This document shows, one piece after another, positions 59,742-64,000 of a stretch of 64,000 nucleotides of DNA (its first letter is position 1; every line of letters starts with the position of its first letter). The stretch is from Sambucus nigra. Lineage: Eukaryota > Streptophyta > Magnoliopsida > Dipsacales > Adoxaceae. The notes beneath the pieces are model-generated. The model was not told the origin of the DNA, ran no database searches, and saw only the letters and a list, made by a program, of their open reading frames with translations. The stretch lies in assembly GCA_949130495.1 (NCBI GenBank), contig OX422215.1, positions 531,447,755-531,511,754 on the forward strand, given 5' to 3'. A program made the translations under genes and the position numbers.

Positions 59742-62700
59742 GGAGACCAGACGACAGCGCGAGAATTTTACTACAACTCCGCTGAAGAAAGGGAGGCACA
59801 CAAAAGGGCTACGACCACTTATAATATTGATACCCTAGACCCCAGGGATGAGACAAAGCTAAAGAAAGGAGAGGTCGCGGGAGAGGTAGAATCCATCATC
59901 CTCGATGGGGATGACCCGAAAAAAACCGTCCAAGTCGGCAAGTCTCTGAAGCGCAATATCAAGGAGGACCTCATTAAACTGTTGAGGAGAAGGCGAAGCG
60001 TCTTCGCATGGAGTCATGTAGATATGACAGGGATTGACCCTGAAATCATGTGCCACAAGCTCAATGTGGTAGAGGGATTGAAGCCGGTAAAGCAGAAAAG
60101 GAGAATTTACTCTAGAGAAAAGTATGAGGTCATCAGAGACAAGGTCAAAAAATTAGAAGACGCTGAATTTATCAGAGAGGTCATCTACCCTGAATGGCTG
60201 TCCAATGCAGTCATTGTCCCAAAGGCCAACATGAAGTGGAGAATCTGCGTGGACTTCACAGACCTCAACAAGCACTGTCCTAAAGACAGCTTCCCTCTCC
60301 CCCGCATTGATCAGATGGTAGACACTACCGCAGGCCATGAGCTCATGAGCTTCATGGATGCCTATTCAGGGTATAACCAGATCTTCATGAACCCTGAAGA
60401 CTCGGAGAGGACAGCCTTCATCACTGACAAGGGGACATACTATTACAGGGTCATCCCCTTTGGCCTAAAAAATGCTGGGGCAACGTACTAGCGCCTCGTA
60501 AATAAAATGTTTGAAGACCAAATTGGGAAGTCTATGGAGGTCTACGTAGATGACATGCTGACTAAGAGTCTGAAGGCAGAGGATCATGTGGCAGACCTGG
60601 AGAGGACCTTTAATACGATGGACAAATACCAGATGAAGCTTAATCCGGCCAAGTGTGTCTTCGGGGTCGGAGCAGGGAAGTTCTTGGGGTTCATTGTCAA
60701 CCAAAGAGGCATCGAGGCCAATCCTGAAAAGATAAAGGCCCTTGTTGAGATGAAGACTCCCAAGTCCATTAAAGACGTTCAGAGACTCACAGGGAGAGTT
60801 ACTGCCTTGAACAGGTTCGTGTCTAGGGCCACAGATAAGTGTTTTCCATTCTTCAAGATCCTTAGGAAGGCCTTCGAATGGAGCGAAGAGTGTGATGAGG
60901 CTTTCAGGGACCTAAAGTCATACTTAGGGTCTCCCTTGCTGCTGTCACGGCCCGTGCAGGGTGAACGACTTTTTGTGTACCTCGTCGTCTCAGAGTCAAC
61001 CATTAGTGCAGCCATTGTGAGAGACAAAGACGGGATACAGAAGCCTGTGTATTTTAACAGCAAGGCACTCCAGGGGGCAGAGCAAAGATACCCGAGGATG
61101 GAGAAGTTAGCCTACGCCTTGATCCATGCCTCAAGGAAGATGAAGCCATACTTCCAGTCCCATAAATGGTCATCCTCACCGACTCTCCTCTCAGGCAGGT
61201 CCTACACGAGCCAAAAAAATTAGGCAGGCTAATGGCCTGGGCTATAGAGCTGGGGGAGTTTGACATAGTGTATCAGCCTAGGACGGCCATTAAGGGACAA
61301 GCGCTGGCGGATTTCGTGGCTGAGTTTACTTGGGAAGGTGATGAAGCCGAGGGTGAGACCCTCGGGAAGACAGATACACAACAAGACATGCCCACCGACA
61401 CACCCGTAGATGGGGCTGAGACAAGCACCGCTAGAAGGAAAGCGGCTGAAAACGAAGAGGGAAGATACATCTTTAGACAGGGATCCCTCTCCGAGGGAAG
61501 TTTTTCAGAAGAATGCACCGTGTGGAGTCTCTTCGTCGACGGGTCCTCTTGCGAAAGCGGGAGCGGAGCTGGGTTAATAGTATCAGCACCCGACGGCACA
61601 AACATTGAGTACGCCCTAAGGTTCAACTTCAAAGCCTCCAACAATGAGGCTGAATATGAGGCCTTGGTAGCAGGCCTCTTCTTGGCCAAGTCTCTTAGTG
61701 TCGGCCAAATTTTGGTCCATAGTGATTCAAGGCTAGTAGTGAATCAGATACTAGGAGCCTACGAGGCTAAGGACGATAGAATGACTAGGTACCTTGAGAA
61801 TGTGAGGTCGTTACTGAAGGGCTTTAGAGAAGTGAAGTTAAAGAGGATACCCAGGCTCGATAATGGTCGAACTGATGCCCTTGCTAGGTTGGCCTTGGCA
61901 ACAAGGACAGACATCAGGAGGACGGTCCCAGTAGAAATTTTGCTTCGGCCAACTATTGAAGATGCTGAGGGAACACTTGGCAATTGCCTAAATGTTTCTC
62001 AGGAAGCTTCGTGGATGGACCCTCGGATCAGATACATTAAAGCGGGTGAGATGCCAGAAGCAAGGCAAGAAAAGAAGAAGTTGAGGTACAGGGCTGCAAA
62101 ATTCACTGTCATCGGAGACACCTTATACAAAAAGGGGTTTTTGCTCCCCTTACTTAGGTGTGTGCATCCCTCAGAAGTAACTTTCATTTTGCAAGATGTG
62201 CACGAAGGATCGTGCTCAAGCCACATTGAGGGCAGATCCTTAGTGAAGAGGGTGATCACCCAGGGGTACTGGTGGCCGACCTTGGGGAAAGAAGCAGTGG
62301 CATATGTAAAAAAGTGTGACAAATGTTAAAGATTTGCCACCATTCCTCACCAGCCCCATCAGCCTCTTACTTCCATTACATCCCCATGGCCATTTGCAGT
62401 GTGGGGAATTGACCTAGTAGGACCCTTGCCTAGGGCCATCAATAACTATCGATTCCTCATCGTACCCATTAACTATTTTTCAAAATGGGTGTAAGCGGAG
62501 CCGATGGTGACGATCACAAAGCAGAAGACCTTTCAGTTCATATGGAAAAATATTATATGCAGATATGGACTCCCCAACACCCTCATCTAGGATAACGGGA
62601 CTCAGTTCAAGAATACCTCTCTACAGAAGTACTGTGAAAGGGTGAGTATCAAACAATTTTTCTCCACCCCAGGCCGACCTCAGGCCAATGGGCAAACAGA

Positions 62701-63232
62701 AGTAACAAACAGGACAATCCTAGATGGAATCAAGAAGAGGCTTGAGAAGGCAAAAGGAAGATGGGTCGAGGAGTTATATACCGTGCTATGGGCATACAGG
62801 ACGACAGTGGGGACCTCTACCGGAGAGATCCCATTCATGCTAGCTTATGGCTCAGAAGCCGTCATCCCCACCGAGATTGAGTTTCCTACGCATAGAGTCC
62901 AAGTGTATGACCCCCAGAAAAACGCTGAAGAGAGGAGACTCCACTTAGACCTGATTGAGGAAAGGAGGGAGGACGTTGAGATAAGGCAGGCCGCCTACCA
63001 GCAGAGGACCGCAAGGTTTTACAATCAGAGGGTGAAACAGAGGCCCATCGCAGTAGGGGACTTGGTCCTCAAGAAGACTTGGCAAAAGCCCAACAAGCTC
63101 CATCCTAATTGGCATGGCCCATATAGGGTCATCGACGAAGTCGTCCCTGGGACCTATAGACTAGAAAACCTAGAAGGGGAATCTTTTTCCAACCCTTGGA
63201 ATGCAGATCATTTGAAGAAATACTATCAGTAG
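59742..63232 (+). pseudogene. pol: E8 pol: RT, RNase H, second RNase H, integrase (broken)
   Basis: Same frame as gag up to about 61163. RT with F-P-L-P-R-I-D and Y-V-D-D at 60543-60554; TAG at 60489 stands where E1 has Gln. Gypsy RNase H about 60960-61320; a one-base loss near 61163 shifts the frame. The archaeal-type RNase H (61516-61930) keeps F-V-D-G-S-S, N-E-A-E-Y-E, H-S-D-S and the final G-R-T-D-A, so all four catalytic acids are present. Integrase follows with its H-H-C-C finger, D in G-I-D-L-V-G, D in D-N-G-T-Q and E in Q-T-E-V; it is broken by TAA at 62327, TAA at 62492 and TAG at 62588. The frame ends K-K-Y-Y-Q at 63232, as in E1. GC content is higher than in the other elements. Confidence 0.9.
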
Positions 63233-63373
63233 TGTTGTAAGGTCTTGATAGACCATAATTGTAATAAGAGTTGCTCCAACAGAACACTTTGAAAATTAAT
63301 GAGAAATATATGTGTTTCCCCTCATCCTATGGTTATCAGTTCTAGTACGCATGGAAACATCTACAGAGAACCA

Positions 63374-64000
63374 CCCTCGGCTATAATGAGGGTCAGTGGA
63401 GGGGATGACCCCACCACTGTCCTCAAGAAAGACGAGGGAGAACATTAAAACCATTAATTTGGTAAGTTGATCCCTCGTCTATAATGAGGGCCAGTGGAGG
63501 GGACGACCCCACCATTGTCCTCAAGAAAGACGAGGGACAACTTCATTAAAAACCATTAGTTTGGTAATTTGATCCCTCGGCTATAATGAGGGCCAGTGGA
63601 GGGGATGACCCCACCACTGTCCTCAAGAAAGACGAGGGAGAACATTAAAACCATTAATGTGGCAAGTTGATCCCTCGGCTATAACGAGGGCCAGTGGAGG
63701 GGACGACCCCACCACTATCCTCAAGAAAGACGAGGGAAAACTTTATTAAAACCATTAGTTTGGTAATTTGATCCCTCGGCTATAATGAGGTCCAGTGGAG
63801 GGGACGACCCCACCACTGTCCTCAAGAAAGATGAGGGAGAACATTAAAACCATTAATTTGGTAAGTTGATCCCTCGTCTATAATGAGGGCCAGTGGAGGG
63901 GACGACCCCACCACTGTCCTCAAGAAAGACGAGGGAAAACTTCATTAAAAACCATTAGTTTGGTAATTTGATCCCTCGGCTATAATGAGGTCCAGTGGAG
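63374..64000 (+). repeat. About 100-bp tandem array with a 200-bp higher-order period
   Basis: CCCTCG starts at 63374, 63472, 63574, 63672, 63773, 63871 and 63973: spacings alternate 98 and 101-102 bp. Each unit contains AGTGGAGGGGACGACCCCACCACT-type inverted repeats (arms AGTGG/CCACT and GGGG/CCCC) and CCCTC/GAGGG. The array leaves the window. It lies 140 bp after the E8 pol stop, the same relative place as the E1 arrays. Confidence 0.92.

Noticed and set aside
63374..64000. Possible CRISPR-like array or host minisatellite
   Set aside because: Repeats are contiguous with no unique spacers and lie in the 3' region of a plant retroelement.

Overview
The window is plant nuclear DNA, from a repeat-rich angiosperm genome that is probably a eudicot; the species cannot be named from sequence alone. 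I found no host gene. Almost every base that can be explained belongs to nested LTR retrotransposons of the Ty3/gypsy and Ty1/copia types. The base composition is AT-rich except in one gypsy element at the right end, and every full-length element has plant-type primer-binding sites, polypurine tracts and 5-bp target duplications.

Layout. (1) 1-1689: minus-strand gypsy LTR end, a decayed retroelement stretch and part of an older plus-strand LTR. (2) 1690-13710: complete Tat-type gypsy element E1 (546-bp LTRs, duplication GTACT), with a broken gag-pol carrying two RNase H domains, two tandem-repeat blocks and a spliced gene on the opposite strand. (3) 14169-22108: E2, a very young non-autonomous element with 2.86-kb LTRs and one intact Gag-like ORF (duplication GTTTT). 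E1 and E2 both sit inside the same older LTR, whose pieces are at about 1195-1689, 13716-14163 and 22114-22163. (4) 22164-30607: decayed copia element E3. (5) 30608-34197: 5' half of a minus-strand copia element E4. (6) 34198-34504: scraps of a gypsy LTR and a copia LTR, ending in a run of 15 C. (7) 34520-about 41587: 5'-truncated Tat element E5, again with the opposite-strand gene. (8) 41625-43964: minus-strand copia LTR E6, split by a plus-strand LTR (42301-43450). (9) 43965-45973: minus-strand gypsy gag-protease remnant. (10) About 45974-64000: Tat-type element E8, cut in its leader by the young, coding-empty element E9 (46834-57160, duplication GCACT). E8 gag-pol runs 57282-63232 and is followed by a tandem array that leaves the window.

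How the parts relate. E1, E5 and E8 share the order Gag, protease, RT, RNase H, second RNase H, integrase. E1 and E5 carry, between pol and the 3' LTR, a homologous gene read from the opposite strand; it has two introns at matching positions and phases in both elements, although the proteins are highly diverged. This is the most interesting system in the window: a cargo gene whose introns are invisible to splicing of the genomic sense RNA and so can survive retrotransposition. E2 and E9 have nearly identical LTR pairs but lack polymerase genes, so they must have been moved by enzymes supplied from elsewhere. All gag-pol genes are broken by stops, frameshifts or deletions, and several stops look like C-to-T changes at CAG codons.
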